A stretch of 64,000 nucleotides of DNA from Candidatus Peregrinibacteria bacterium GW2011_GWC2_39_14 (GCA_000993595.1 LBWJ01000010.1:1-64000); one strand, 5' to 3'. Numbered from the stretch's first letter, positions 7,880-16,139 are shown. Notes: generated from the letters alone by a model not told the origin. Numbers and translations: made by a program.

Positions 7880-8349
7880 TATTCCAAAAAATATCGAAAA
7901 TAGTTTATAAAGAAAAAATACTTGGCAAATGGCATAAACAAAGAAGAGTATTTATATTTATTCGGTATACCAATTTTTAATAATTTATTATTTTTCTCCA
8001 AATATTCAACCAAACAATAAAAATCACCATCACCACTAACAACAATCGCTTTATCAAAATTCTTATATTCAATCATGCAATGTAAAACGAGCTCCGCATC
8101 GCAATTGCCTTTAATAATACAACCATCCCTATCCTGTAAAGTTGGCTTAAATATAAGAATATAACCCATCTGTTGAAGATTTTTATACAACCCTTCATTC
8201 CCCTGATAATAACCTATAAAAAGAAACGCTTTATCAATCTTGTATTTTTCACTCAAATAAACATAAAACTTCCTGAAATCCAGTCTCCAACCGGCTCCAC
8301 GAATAGCAAGATTCAAATTTTGACTGTCTATAAACGCATAAATTTTCAC
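7861..8349 (-). CDS. NYN-domain (LabA/DUF88-like) putative RNase, paralogue 1
   Basis: The NYN/PIN-like fold is shown by FIDSQNLNLAI (Asp/Asn near residue 7), KGNCDAELVLHCM (second acidic site) and VVSGDGDFYCLVEYL (paired aspartates). These residues form the metal site of NYN nucleases, so it is likely an RNase. It shares most of its sequence with the protein at 57164-57655. The GTG at 8349 aligns with the paralogue's start. An upstream TTG would add six residues. The C-terminal ERH codons form one arm of a hairpin that belongs to a convergent small RNA. Specificity is unknown. Confidence 0.8.
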   Translation of the reverse strand: MKIYAFIDSQNLNLAIRGAGWRLDFRKFYVYLSEKYKIDKAFLFIGYYQGNEGLYKNLQQMGYILIFKPTLQDRDGCIIKGNCDAELVLHCMIEYKNFDKAIVVSGDGDFYCLVEYLEKNNKLLKIGIPNKYKYSSLFMPFAKYFFFINYFRYFLEYKKERH

Positions 8350-8430
8350 GCCAACAATAAAGCACAACTAAATGAACCCACTTTAAACTTTTCCTAACAA
8401 ATTTATAAAAATCCGTATAAAATTGCTCAC

Positions 8431-8889
8431 ATGGAAGAACCTTTCACCTTTTTAGACCCCGGCAAGCTCACCGACGACGAACTGGAGCTAATTTTAATAA
8501 AAACCGTTCCCGCTAACGACAAGCTAAATTACATTCCGGTCTATGAATTCGAAATGCGCAATTCAAAAACATCTGAAAAAATGGGCTATATCCATTTCCG
8601 CGTCGGCTACAACGAAAACATAAAATACGGCGGACACATCGGATACGGAGTCGACGAAAAATTCAGAGGTAAAAAATACGCTCTACGAAGCCTAAAACTA
8701 CTGTTCCCATTCGCAAAAAAACACAAAATAAACCCACTTTGGACAACCTGCAATCCGGAAAACGCTCCTTCAAGAAAAACTTGCGAACTTGCAGGCGGCA
8801 AACTCGTCGAAATAATTGATATTCCAAAACACAACGACTGCTATCACAGAGGCGAAAGAAAAAAATGCCGATACAGATTTGATATTTAA
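8431..8889 (+). CDS. GNAT-family N-acetyltransferase
   Basis: The 152-residue protein fits the GNAT_3 (RimJ-like) group. It has a central beta strand pair (EKMGYIHFRVGYN...GGHIGYGV) and the acetyl-CoA loop region DEKFRGKKYALRSLKLL, corresponding to the Q/RxxGxG/A pyrophosphate loop. WTTCNPENAPSRKTCELAG is the typical strand-helix with the Asn-x-x-Ser motif. It acetylates an unknown amine: a protein N-terminus, antibiotic or metabolite. The gene stands alone, and its last bases contain the -35 box of the following tRNA-Arg promoter. Confidence 0.88.
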   Translation: MEEPFTFLDPGKLTDDELELILIKTVPANDKLNYIPVYEFEMRNSKTSEKMGYIHFRVGYNENIKYGGHIGYGVDEKFRGKKYALRSLKLLFPFAKKHKINPLWTTCNPENAPSRKTCELAGGKLVEIIDIPKHNDCYHRGERKKCRYRFDI

Positions 8890-8907
8890 AACATTAAACG
8901 CTAAAAT
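8879..8907 (+). promoter_or_regulatory. Promoter of tRNA-Arg
   Basis: TTGATA (8879-8884) and TAAAAT (8902-8907) are 17 bases apart, ending 18 bases before the mature tRNA. The -35 box lies inside the end of the acetyltransferase gene. Confidence 0.75.
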
Positions 8908-8925
8908 AGCCATGCTTTTCATCAT

Positions 8926-9000
8926 GTTCTCGTAGCTCAACGGATAGAGCGCAGCCCTGCGAAGGCTGAAATGCAGGTTCGATTCCTGCCGGGAGCACCA
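8926..9000 (+). tRNA. tRNA-Arg, anticodon GCG
   Basis: The cloverleaf is complete: acceptor GTTCTCG/CGGGAGC, D arm GCTC..GAGC, anticodon stem CAGCC/GGCTG with loop CTGCGAA, T arm GCAGG-TTCGATT-CCTGC, discriminator A and an encoded CCA. The anticodon reads GCG. Bacteria normally use ACG, deaminated to inosine by TadA, for CGN codons. The D loop keeps A20, the arginine identity base. Confidence 0.93.
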
Positions 9001-9003
9001 AAT

Positions 9004-9135
9004 ACATGCGAGAAAAACGGTTCGTAGCGCAAGGTACGCGTATTCAGCGTACCTGAAGCGAAGAAGAAAAAGCGCAGAAATCAGTCAAGCGCAGTGCAGA
9101 CTTATTTCAAACTTTTTCAGTTTTTCCCTTGTGCA
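9004..9135 (+). repeat. Structured tRNA tail element (after tRNA-Arg)
   Basis: The 5' part ACATGCGAGAAAAACGG is complementary to the 3' part CAGTTTTTCCCTTG, giving a closing stem with a T run. The middle carries the perfect hairpin GGTACGC-GTATTCA-GCGTACC (9033-9053). The final segment ACTTATTTCAAACTTTTTC plus the closing arm recurs after tRNA-Thr and tRNA-Ser(GGA). It may act as the tRNA transcription terminator. Confidence 0.75.
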
Positions 9136-9142
9136 AAACAAT

Positions 9143-10066
9143 CTAATCAACCATAAGGTCAAAACTGTAAAATCCAGCAGTTTTTAAATTTTTCTTAAGT
9201 AATTCGACCTCATTTTTATAATCTTCCTCCGTATATGGCTTATCGAGAATATAAAACTTCTTTCCTTTTAAATACACACACCCAAAACAATCCGAACAAT
9301 CATAACAGCTATAACAAAATTCGCAGTTAACACAGGTGGTTAATTCTACGCAAAAATTGCAATTGTAAGAGTTTTTAGTTACACCAAAACATTCATAATG
9401 AAGCTCATCAGTTGCGATAAGAGTATCACAACAATCCTTACCATAACCACCTTCTTCGCTATATAAAAAATTCTCAGCTTTCACCAAGTCAAATCCCGCA
9501 TAGACATCTTTTGAAAATGAAATATTATCACCCAAACAATTTTCGCATTGAGTCATTAAAAGATTAATACGCGGCGTTTTCTCGCATAAATCAAGCCACT
9601 CATCATAAAGTCGTTGTATGGTTTTCTCTTTTTTATATGCATCAACAAGCTCTTCGTACCTTTTCTTTGAATATTTTTTATTTTTAAACACATAAGAAGC
9701 ATGATGAATGTTACCGGAAAGAAAACAATGCGTACAATTACGCAAATTTATACAATATTCACTATCTTGGGTAGAATTACATTTTAATAAATAATTCGAA
9801 CTATAACACTGCCCGCATTCCACGCACTCATAACACAAAGTTGATTGCTCGATTTTCACACAATCAACACAGTCCTGACATTTAACAAGAAATTCTCCGT
9901 AATAACAGTCTTGGACCCACCCGCCTAAAAAAATACAATATGCATTTTTAGAATAAGCGAGGCTATAAGTATAAAGACAGTTTTCATTATCAGCACTCGC
10001 TGAAGAAACATGAGGCGAATTATCTCGAAGCCCTTTAAAAGTTTTTAAAAAATAATCAATTTGCAT
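9143..10066 (-). CDS. Cysteine-repeat protein, unknown
   Basis: The 307-residue protein has more than 30 cysteines spaced as CxxC pairs every few residues. Two copies of a module are visible: CTHCFLSGNIHHASYVFKNK with YSKKRYEEL (middle) and CSDCFGCVYLKGKKFYILDK with YTEEDYKNEV (near the C-terminus). Proteins with this CFGC...NKxYtxEeY pattern are familiar to me from Patescibacteria, but I know no assigned function. The regular Cys ladder suggests stacked metal sites, perhaps zinc, or a Cys-lined beta-solenoid. No signal peptide or membrane segment is present, so it should be cytosolic, where free thiols or metal clusters are stable. It converges on the tRNA-Arg tail element. Confidence 0.7.
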   Translation of the reverse strand: MQIDYFLKTFKGLRDNSPHVSSASADNENCLYTYSLAYSKNAYCIFLGGWVQDCYYGEFLVKCQDCVDCVKIEQSTLCYECVECGQCYSSNYLLKCNSTQDSEYCINLRNCTHCFLSGNIHHASYVFKNKKYSKKRYEELVDAYKKEKTIQRLYDEWLDLCEKTPRINLLMTQCENCLGDNISFSKDVYAGFDLVKAENFLYSEEGGYGKDCCDTLIATDELHYECFGVTKNSYNCNFCVELTTCVNCEFCYSCYDCSDCFGCVYLKGKKFYILDKPYTEEDYKNEVELLKKNLKTAGFYSFDLMVD

Positions 10067-10129
10067 AAATTTTCTATTTTCTTAATCAAATTATACCTCA
10101 CAAACCGGATTATATTTAAAATTTACACC

Positions 10130-10158
10130 AAAAAAACCGCCCGAATTTCTCCGAGCGG
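10130..10158 (-). terminator. Intrinsic terminator of alanine dehydrogenase
   Basis: On the minus strand CCGCTCG pairs with CGGGCGG across an 8-base loop and is followed by seven Ts. It lies 45 bases past the stop codon. Confidence 0.85.
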
Positions 10159-10202
10159 CCTTTATTAGCTTTGAGTTTTTGCGCCAAATATTTCGCGCTT
10201 AA

Positions 10203-11492
10203 TTAAGCAACCGGATTTGCGTTATCCGCAGGAGCAACTGGAGCTGCAACAGGTGCAACCGAAGCGACAACGGGTGCCGCAACAACCGCAACTTCCGCAG
10301 GCTTAACGCTTCCCTGCTCTCTTGTCATTCCAAGCATATCCATTAAATCCGCGTAATCCGCCATTCTTCCCAAATCTTCCGCAACGGGCTTCCATGTGAT
10401 TTTGCCGGCATATGTATTCACGCCTTTTGCAAAACCGCCATCTTTTTTCAAAGAAGATTTGATAGCCTTAACAACGCCTTTATTCGCCATTTCCATCAAA
10501 TAAGTGATCGTGGCAAACGTGAGTGCTTGCGTTGAATGTCTTGAAACCTGACCGGGCATATTTGCTACACAGCAGAAAATCTTACCTTCAATTTCGTAAA
10601 TCGGGTTACTGTGTGTTGTAGCTTTTGAACCCCAAATACAACCACCTTGGTCAATTGCAACATCAACAATAACAGAGCCGTTTTTCATTGATTTTACATG
10701 TTCCTCCGTAACAACTCTTGGAGCTTTTGCACCCGGGACAAGAACGGCACCAACAACAACATCAGCATTCTTGATGGCTTCAGCAAATACAGCAGGCTCT
10801 GAAACCAAAATCTGAACATTTTTCATCAAATTTGAACCAAGATATTTTTTAAAATCTTTCTTCAAAAATTCAACTTTTGCAGGATTCATATCGAAAATCG
10901 TAACTTTTCCACCCATGCCTGCAGCTGTCTTCGCAGCTCTTGCTCCGACAACTCCACCTCCAACAACAACCGTATTCGCAAGATCAGTATTTGGAATAAC
11001 GCCCATCGTTACACCAAATCCATTATATTTTTTCTGAAGATATTGAGCCGCATATTGAACGGCAAGAACACCGGCAACATCGCTCATTGGAGCCAAAAGG
11101 GGAAGCCCTCCTTTCTTTCCGACAACAGTCTCATATGCAACGCCTGTAATTTTATTATCCAACAAAACCTGTGTTAATTGAGGGTCAACTCCTGACAAAT
11201 GCAAATAAGTATAAAGCGTTTTTCCTGCCAATTTCGCAAGTAAAGGATATTCCGCTGGAATTGGCTCCTTAACCTTTACCAAAATATCAACTTTTTCAAC
11301 AAGTTCGTCTGGAGTTGCGATCATTTGCGCTCCGGCAGCGACATATTCTTCATCGCTAAAACCTGAACCGACCCCTGCCCCATTCTGTGCAAGAACAGTG
11401 TGTCCCGCGCCAACTAACTCTCTTGCTCCACTTGGAGTAAGACCAACGCGATTTTCGTTGTCCTTGATTTCCTTGAGTACGCCGATAATCAT
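10203..11492 (-). CDS. ald: Alanine dehydrogenase with Ala/Pro/Val-rich tail
   Basis: NAD-dependent L-alanine dehydrogenase interconverts alanine with pyruvate plus ammonia. The N-terminal part (MIIGVLKEIKDNENRVGLTP) and the substrate-binding lysine region match the family. The Rossmann motif VVGGGVVGARAAKTAAGMG (about 173-191) and IDQGGC...TTHSNPIYE are typical. The catalytic domain ends near residue 370. About 45 further residues are almost only Ala, Pro and Val (VAAPVVASVAPVAAPVAPA), which normal Ald (about 370 residues) lacks. This tail may be a flexible linker to another surface. The upstream region has a small hairpin (CCAGT/ACTGG at 11520-11539) in the leader. A terminator follows, so it is monocistronic. 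Confidence 0.95.
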   Translation of the reverse strand: MIIGVLKEIKDNENRVGLTPSGARELVGAGHTVLAQNGAGVGSGFSDEEYVAAGAQMIATPDELVEKVDILVKVKEPIPAEYPLLAKLAGKTLYTYLHLSGVDPQLTQVLLDNKITGVAYETVVGKKGGLPLLAPMSDVAGVLAVQYAAQYLQKKYNGFGVTMGVIPNTDLANTVVVGGGVVGARAAKTAAGMGGKVTIFDMNPAKVEFLKKDFKKYLGSNLMKNVQILVSEPAVFAEAIKNADVVVGAVLVPGAKAPRVVTEEHVKSMKNGSVIVDVAIDQGGCIWGSKATTHSNPIYEIEGKIFCCVANMPGQVSRHSTQALTFATITYLMEMANKGVVKAIKSSLKKDGGFAKGVNTYAGKITWKPVAEDLGRMADYADLMDMLGMTREQGSVKPAEVAVVAAPVVASVAPVAAPVAPADNANPVA

Positions 11493-11645
11493 TTTAAATT
11501 GGGTTAGTAAAATAAATTATCCAGTCTGATTAAAACTGGGTATTTTTGTGAAGGTAATTTATTTCTTTATATCAGATCCGACGCAAACAATCCACAAGAA
11601 CAAATTGCGAAGTTTCAAAAATGTTACGCTCTATTTTATCCGAAT

Positions 11646-13892
11646 TTAAGCCTCAAGGACAGAGTCAAGCCGAGCCAAATCAAGACCATTTGATCTTGCA
11701 GTAAATGGTAAAATATCAAGTTTTAAGCTTCTGCGAGCCACTTCGATTTGATATGCTTGTAAATCTTCATCTAAAAAACTATCTTCATCTATAAGAATAT
11801 TAACATCTTCACCTTCTCTAATGGGACTACATATATCGCCATCGAAATATTTACCATCAAAGCGTCCAAGAATTTTACAAGAAAGCAAGGTTGGAAGAGT
11901 GTGAAATAAAGCATAAGCAACGCTCGATCCACACGGCAAAGAAATCTCACCTAAATCATCAACTCTTTGCTTGCCACGCTTTATCCTCGTAATTTTAACT
12001 TTAGCGTTAACAACAGGAGCAAACAGAGCATAGACATCAAACTCAACAAGCTTCTTTAATTCGCTTACAACCTTTGGATCAATAAACCTTGAGGTGTCGG
12101 AAGAATCATAACCACATACGCCTTCAACGACGTTAAACGCCAAACCTTCAATAACGTCAACAATCGCCGATAATCCATCAGCGTAATCCAAACAAGTCGA
12201 ATTAAATTCTAACTTTGTAACATAATCAGCAATAAATTTAAAAGCTCTATCCATATAAGCCATAGAAAACACATCACGATCAATAATAGAAGAATGTATA
12301 AGCCCATAAAGCTTTTTCCTCATATCCTCCGGCCCATCAAAAACTTTATAAACAACTTCACCAAGACTAGGCCTGTCAACATTTTCGGAAGACCTTCTGT
12401 CTCTAGCATATTCAAATAGTGAACCAAATAGAGTATTTCTATCTTCGGAATATTCACTTCTATCCAAAGGTAAAAAGAACTCGGAAAAAATGCTTCTAGC
12501 AACGTCAGCTATCATCAAGTTCATTTGCGGATTACCGGTCAAGGGAACAAAAATAATGTTATGCTGAAAAGGCTGACTCATAGCTTCTGCCTCAAAAGAG
12601 CTAACTGGATGATCATGGGTTCTAGCTTTTTCGTCAAACGCTTCTTTCCTATGTCGCAAAGCCCGTGGACGAGAAATAATAGTATAATCATGACCATAAA
12701 TTGGACTGAAACCTGTCACGCCGGAATGTTGTTCCATTTTAGTTTGAAAAAACCTTATCAAAGAAGCCTCCGGATCATAAGCTTTTCTTTCTATTTTTTT
12801 AAAATTAAAAAATGGACGCCAAGCCTCCTTATCAATCAATTCAACAAAATCCGTAATCCAATCAGCGGCGCTGGCCATCCCAAAAAGCATCGAAGCGATA
12901 TAAAAAACGAAAGAAGTTTCATTCATCATTGCCTCAAAAACGACAGGTTTTTTATCTTTTAAATATCTGCTTGTTTGCTCATTATCAAGCCTATCAAGGA
13001 CCTTAACAACAAAGCATTTTAAATTATTTAAAAACAATCCCAATCTATTGTCCGGGACACAATCGTCAGGCAAAAAAGTAAGTTTTTTTAACAAATCAAT
13101 TAAATGCTGTTCACGTGATTTTTTAGGATCATCATCCTTACTGACAACAGAAATAAGCCTAGACATCTTATCACCACTCTTGCTCAAAGACGGCGGTTGA
13201 TTTTCATCAATATTTTGAAGCATTCGAGATTTCAAATCGTCCAAAGCTTTTTTTGGTAATCCAATGCCTTTTTCACCAAAAAGGCCTCTTCCAAAATCCT
13301 CAACAACATCATGTAAAACAGCAAGACCAACGGTTACCTCATCAATTGGTCCAACCGAAATTGGACGCGTCTCGGAAAGCGCAACCCTAAGAGGATGACG
13401 AATATAATCAAGCAGTTCACCCGATGACTCGCCCGTTTCAGGATCATAATCACTTTCGTGTCTTTTTTGACCGAAATGCACGACAAAAGCAAAAGCGACA
13501 TCATATCTTATCCTATCTTCCCATCCCGAAGGAAATTCCAACTCGGGCACACCGGTATCAATAGCGGCTTTTTTAATAATCCAAATTCTCGGCTCAACCT
13601 TTTTTACAAAAATATCAATCAGCTTTTCATAAAACATTCTCTGATATTCAAGACCATTCAAAACTGAAATTTTAACCTTTTCAGGATTTTCAATTTGAGC
13701 ATAAACATCAGAAATCTCAACGGAAAAGAAGCCAAAAGCTTTAAAGATTTGATCTTTTGCCGGCATGCCTTCAAGCTTTGCACGCAAATCCGGAAACTTT
13801 TGACAAGCTTTCTCAAAATCAAAAAAGTCAGCTACATAATCGGGGCAATCACGAACGCCTTCACGGCCTTCAAGCCCATCTTTTTTACCCAT
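11646..13892 (-). CDS. Divergent RelA/SpoT-like HD-TGS protein
   Basis: The 748-residue protein has an HD hydrolase domain with GQKRH (141-145), RHPLRVA (165-171), LHDVVED (193-199) and KVLDRLDN (about 303), the same order as the (p)ppGpp hydrolase of RSH enzymes. A TGS-like domain follows near residues 650-710 (LPCGSSVAYALFHTLP...GEDVNILID). The region between them, where RSH proteins carry the synthetase, shows none of the synthetase residues I can recognise. It may be a hydrolase-only or regulatory RSH homologue that controls the stringent response. Whether it cleaves (p)ppGpp is inference from the HD motifs. It has its own promoter with the TCC initiator motif and is separate from the pentose-phosphate genes upstream. 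Confidence 0.65.
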   Translation of the reverse strand: MGKKDGLEGREGVRDCPDYVADFFDFEKACQKFPDLRAKLEGMPAKDQIFKAFGFFSVEISDVYAQIENPEKVKISVLNGLEYQRMFYEKLIDIFVKKVEPRIWIIKKAAIDTGVPELEFPSGWEDRIRYDVAFAFVVHFGQKRHESDYDPETGESSGELLDYIRHPLRVALSETRPISVGPIDEVTVGLAVLHDVVEDFGRGLFGEKGIGLPKKALDDLKSRMLQNIDENQPPSLSKSGDKMSRLISVVSKDDDPKKSREQHLIDLLKKLTFLPDDCVPDNRLGLFLNNLKCFVVKVLDRLDNEQTSRYLKDKKPVVFEAMMNETSFVFYIASMLFGMASAADWITDFVELIDKEAWRPFFNFKKIERKAYDPEASLIRFFQTKMEQHSGVTGFSPIYGHDYTIISRPRALRHRKEAFDEKARTHDHPVSSFEAEAMSQPFQHNIIFVPLTGNPQMNLMIADVARSIFSEFFLPLDRSEYSEDRNTLFGSLFEYARDRRSSENVDRPSLGEVVYKVFDGPEDMRKKLYGLIHSSIIDRDVFSMAYMDRAFKFIADYVTKLEFNSTCLDYADGLSAIVDVIEGLAFNVVEGVCGYDSSDTSRFIDPKVVSELKKLVEFDVYALFAPVVNAKVKITRIKRGKQRVDDLGEISLPCGSSVAYALFHTLPTLLSCKILGRFDGKYFDGDICSPIREGEDVNILIDEDSFLDEDLQAYQIEVARRSLKLDILPFTARSNGLDLARLDSVLEA

Positions 13893-13921
13893 ACTTCGTG
13901 TATTTTAAACACAAGGATGCA

Positions 13922-13950
13922 ATTATACGCAAAAACAGCCAATTTGTCCA
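13922..13950 (-). promoter_or_regulatory. Promoter of the RSH-like gene, TCC initiator
   Basis: TGGACA (13945-13950) and TATAAT (13922-13927) are 17 bases apart on the minus strand, followed by TGCATCCTTG with TCC at the predicted start. Confidence 0.65.
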
Positions 13951-13989
13951 GCAGACTCGCGGCCATGCCCTAAAACCACATCCCTTTCA

Positions 13990-14646
13990 TCAAATCTCCA
14001 CCGCTTTTCGAAGTTTTTTAATAGCGGAGATTCTCCTTTTACTACTAAAAATATAATTTCCGGAAACAAAAATATTCGCACCATAATAAGAAGAAACCTT
14101 TGCAGTTTTTGGATTAATTCCACCATCAACTTCAATATTCAATTTCGGACAAATATGTCTCAAGTATTTTATTTTATGCAAAACGGATTTAATAAAAGGC
14201 TGACCGCCGAAACCGGGATTAACAGTCATAAGCAAAACCAAATCAACTTCATTCAAAACACCATAAATTTTAGAAAGTGGAGTGTGCGGATTTATAGAAA
14301 CACCAACCTTACAACCAAGTTTTTTGATATAACGAATCACTTTTTTCAAATCACGCTTACACGTCTCATGATGCACAGTTATATAATGCGCATATGGCGC
14401 AAAATCTTTAATATATTTCATAGGATCTTCAATCATCAAATGCACATCCAAAGGAATTTTGCTTTTAATATGCTTCACAACAACAGGCCCAATCGTAATA
14501 TTCGGCACAAAATGCCCGTCCATAACATCAACGTGGATCAAATCGACATGATGCTTCAAACTCGCAATATCCTCGTTTAAACGTCCAAAATCAGCTGATA
14601 AGATAGATGCTGCAATTTGTTTTGGTAAAAGTTTTATTTTGGCCAT
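13990..14646 (-). CDS. rpe: Ribulose-phosphate 3-epimerase
   Basis: The enzyme interconverts D-ribulose 5-phosphate and D-xylulose 5-phosphate. Family motifs are ASILSADFGRL, HVDVMDGHFVPNITIGP (metal-binding His and Asp), DVHLMIEDP, VNPGFGGQPF and EVDGGINPKTA. The 218-residue length is normal. It overlaps rpiB by 13 bases and lies at the end of a minus-strand block with rpiB, prs and the two transketolase subunits. Together these link fructose 6-phosphate and triose phosphates to ribose 5-phosphate without the oxidative branch. Confidence 0.97.
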   Translation of the reverse strand: MAKIKLLPKQIAASILSADFGRLNEDIASLKHHVDLIHVDVMDGHFVPNITIGPVVVKHIKSKIPLDVHLMIEDPMKYIKDFAPYAHYITVHHETCKRDLKKVIRYIKKLGCKVGVSINPHTPLSKIYGVLNEVDLVLLMTVNPGFGGQPFIKSVLHKIKYLRHICPKLNIEVDGGINPKTAKVSSYYGANIFVSGNYIFSSKRRISAIKKLRKAVEI

Positions 14647-15089
14647 ACTTTTGTCATTTTATCGACACGTCTTACGTGCCTTTCTTCATTCTCAAATTCT
14701 GTTTCCAGAAATTTTTGTGTAATTTTCTTTGCAGCTTCAAGGTCAATCAATCTCGAACCCATGCAAAGGACATTTGCATTATTATGTTTTCTCGCAAATT
14801 CCGCCATAGCCTCATTTACGCATTCCGCTGCGCGAATCCCTTGCAATTTATTTGCAGCAATCGACATCCCAATTCCTGTTCCGCAAATCAAAATACCGAC
14901 AGCATCAGGAATCTCAATAACCTTTTCAGCAACCTCGCGCGCAATATCCGGATAATCAACCGAATCTGTCGAAAAAGTTCCAAGATCGATAATTTGATAT
15001 TCCAATCCTTCAACAAACTTCTTAATTTCCCCTTTCATTTCATAGCCCGCGTGATCCGCCCCGATATAAATTTTAGTTTTATTTGCCAT
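14634..15089 (-). CDS. rpiB: Ribose-5-phosphate isomerase B
   Basis: RpiB interconverts ribose 5-phosphate and ribulose 5-phosphate. The sequence shows IGADHAGYEMK at the N-terminus (His and Asp of the active site), DYPDIAREVAEKV, the catalytic-Cys loop GILICGTGIGMSIAANK and the NVLCMGSR motif. At 151 residues it has the usual size. It overlaps the downstream rpe by 13 bases, and prs is 88 bases upstream. The product feeds PRPP synthetase in the same block. Confidence 0.97.
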   Translation of the reverse strand: MANKTKIYIGADHAGYEMKGEIKKFVEGLEYQIIDLGTFSTDSVDYPDIAREVAEKVIEIPDAVGILICGTGIGMSIAANKLQGIRAAECVNEAMAEFARKHNNANVLCMGSRLIDLEAAKKITQKFLETEFENEERHVRRVDKMTKVWPK

Positions 15090-15177
15090 TCGTTTGGATT
15101 TTAGATTTTGGTATTCTTTGTAATTTCTAATTTCGTATTTCTGATTTATTTTGGATTTCGATATTCGAATTTCGAAT

Positions 15178-16122
15178 TTATAGCACTACGGTAACCGACT
15201 TCGACTCATGCACATTCTTAATAACATCACCAAGCATATTCGCAACAGACAAAACTTTCAAATTTAGCATGGATTTTTTCTTATCAAGTGGAATTGTATC
15301 TGTAATAACTATCTCTTTAAATTTGGCTTTCTTAAGCCTTTGAACGGCAGGATCAGAAAACACAGCATGTGTCGCGGCAAGATAAATATCTTTATTCGCA
15401 CCGCTCTTTCTTAAAGCTTCCGCCGCATTACAAACCGAACCCGCCGTATCGATCATGTCATCATAAAGCAAACAGGTTCGGCCCTTCACGTCACCAACAA
15501 CGCTCGTAACTTCAGAAACATTATGCGCTGTTCTTGATTTATAAATAATCGCAAGTTCCGCACCTATTAAATTTGCAAACTTCTTGGCTTCCTTAACGCC
15601 TCCGGCATCAGGAGAAACAACCGTCAAATCCTTAATTTTCTTTTTATTAAAATATTGAACAAAAAGTTTTCGTGCAATCAAGTTATCAACCGGAAAATCA
15701 AAAAATCCTTGTACCTGATCCGAATGCAAAGTGATTGTAACCAAATGATCTGCGCCGGCGGCAGAAATCAAATCCGCAACAAGCTTCGCAGAAATTGGCT
15801 CACGAGGAACGGTCACGCGATCTTGCCTTGCATATCCATAATATGGCATAACAACGTGCACTTTCGCAGCAAATGCTCGCTTCAAAGAATCCATCATTAT
15901 AAAAAGTTCCATCAAATCTTTATCAACATTGTGCGTAGCAGTTTGAACAATAAAAACATCGCAACCGCGCACGGTTTCAAGTGGTCGTGCATAAACTTCT
16001 CCGCACGCAAATCTGGAAACCAAAATCTCAGACAATTTCACGCCCAAATGCCTTGCAATAGCTTTCGCAAGCTCCGGATGCGATGTCCCTGAAAAAATTT
16101 TGAAAGGTGGTAGTGAGGCCAT
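15178..16122 (-). CDS. prs: Ribose-phosphate pyrophosphokinase (PRPP synthetase)
   Basis: Prs transfers pyrophosphate from ATP to ribose 5-phosphate to give PRPP, the precursor for nucleotides and NAD. Motifs: FACGEVYAR (flexible loop), MPYYGYARQDR (ATP-binding), TLHSDQVQGFFDFPVDN, VVSPDAGG and the PRPP loop LLYDDMIDTAGS. Length of 314 residues is standard. It follows the transketolase subunits by 17 bases, so it is very likely cotranscribed with them. The operon order (transketolase, prs, rpiB, rpe) makes a compact route from glycolytic sugars to PRPP. Confidence 0.97.
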   Translation of the reverse strand: MASLPPFKIFSGTSHPELAKAIARHLGVKLSEILVSRFACGEVYARPLETVRGCDVFIVQTATHNVDKDLMELFIMMDSLKRAFAAKVHVVMPYYGYARQDRVTVPREPISAKLVADLISAAGADHLVTITLHSDQVQGFFDFPVDNLIARKLFVQYFNKKKIKDLTVVSPDAGGVKEAKKFANLIGAELAIIYKSRTAHNVSEVTSVVGDVKGRTCLLYDDMIDTAGSVCNAAEALRKSGANKDIYLAATHAVFSDPAVQRLKKAKFKEIVITDTIPLDKKKSMLNLKVLSVANMLGDVIKNVHESKSVTVVL

Positions 16123-16139
16123 ATTATATTTGTTAATTT

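Noticed and set aside
12525..12962. Long open frame opposite the RSH-like gene
   Set aside because: It lies wholly inside a real coding region on the other strand, with no family match, start signal or coding-type composition.
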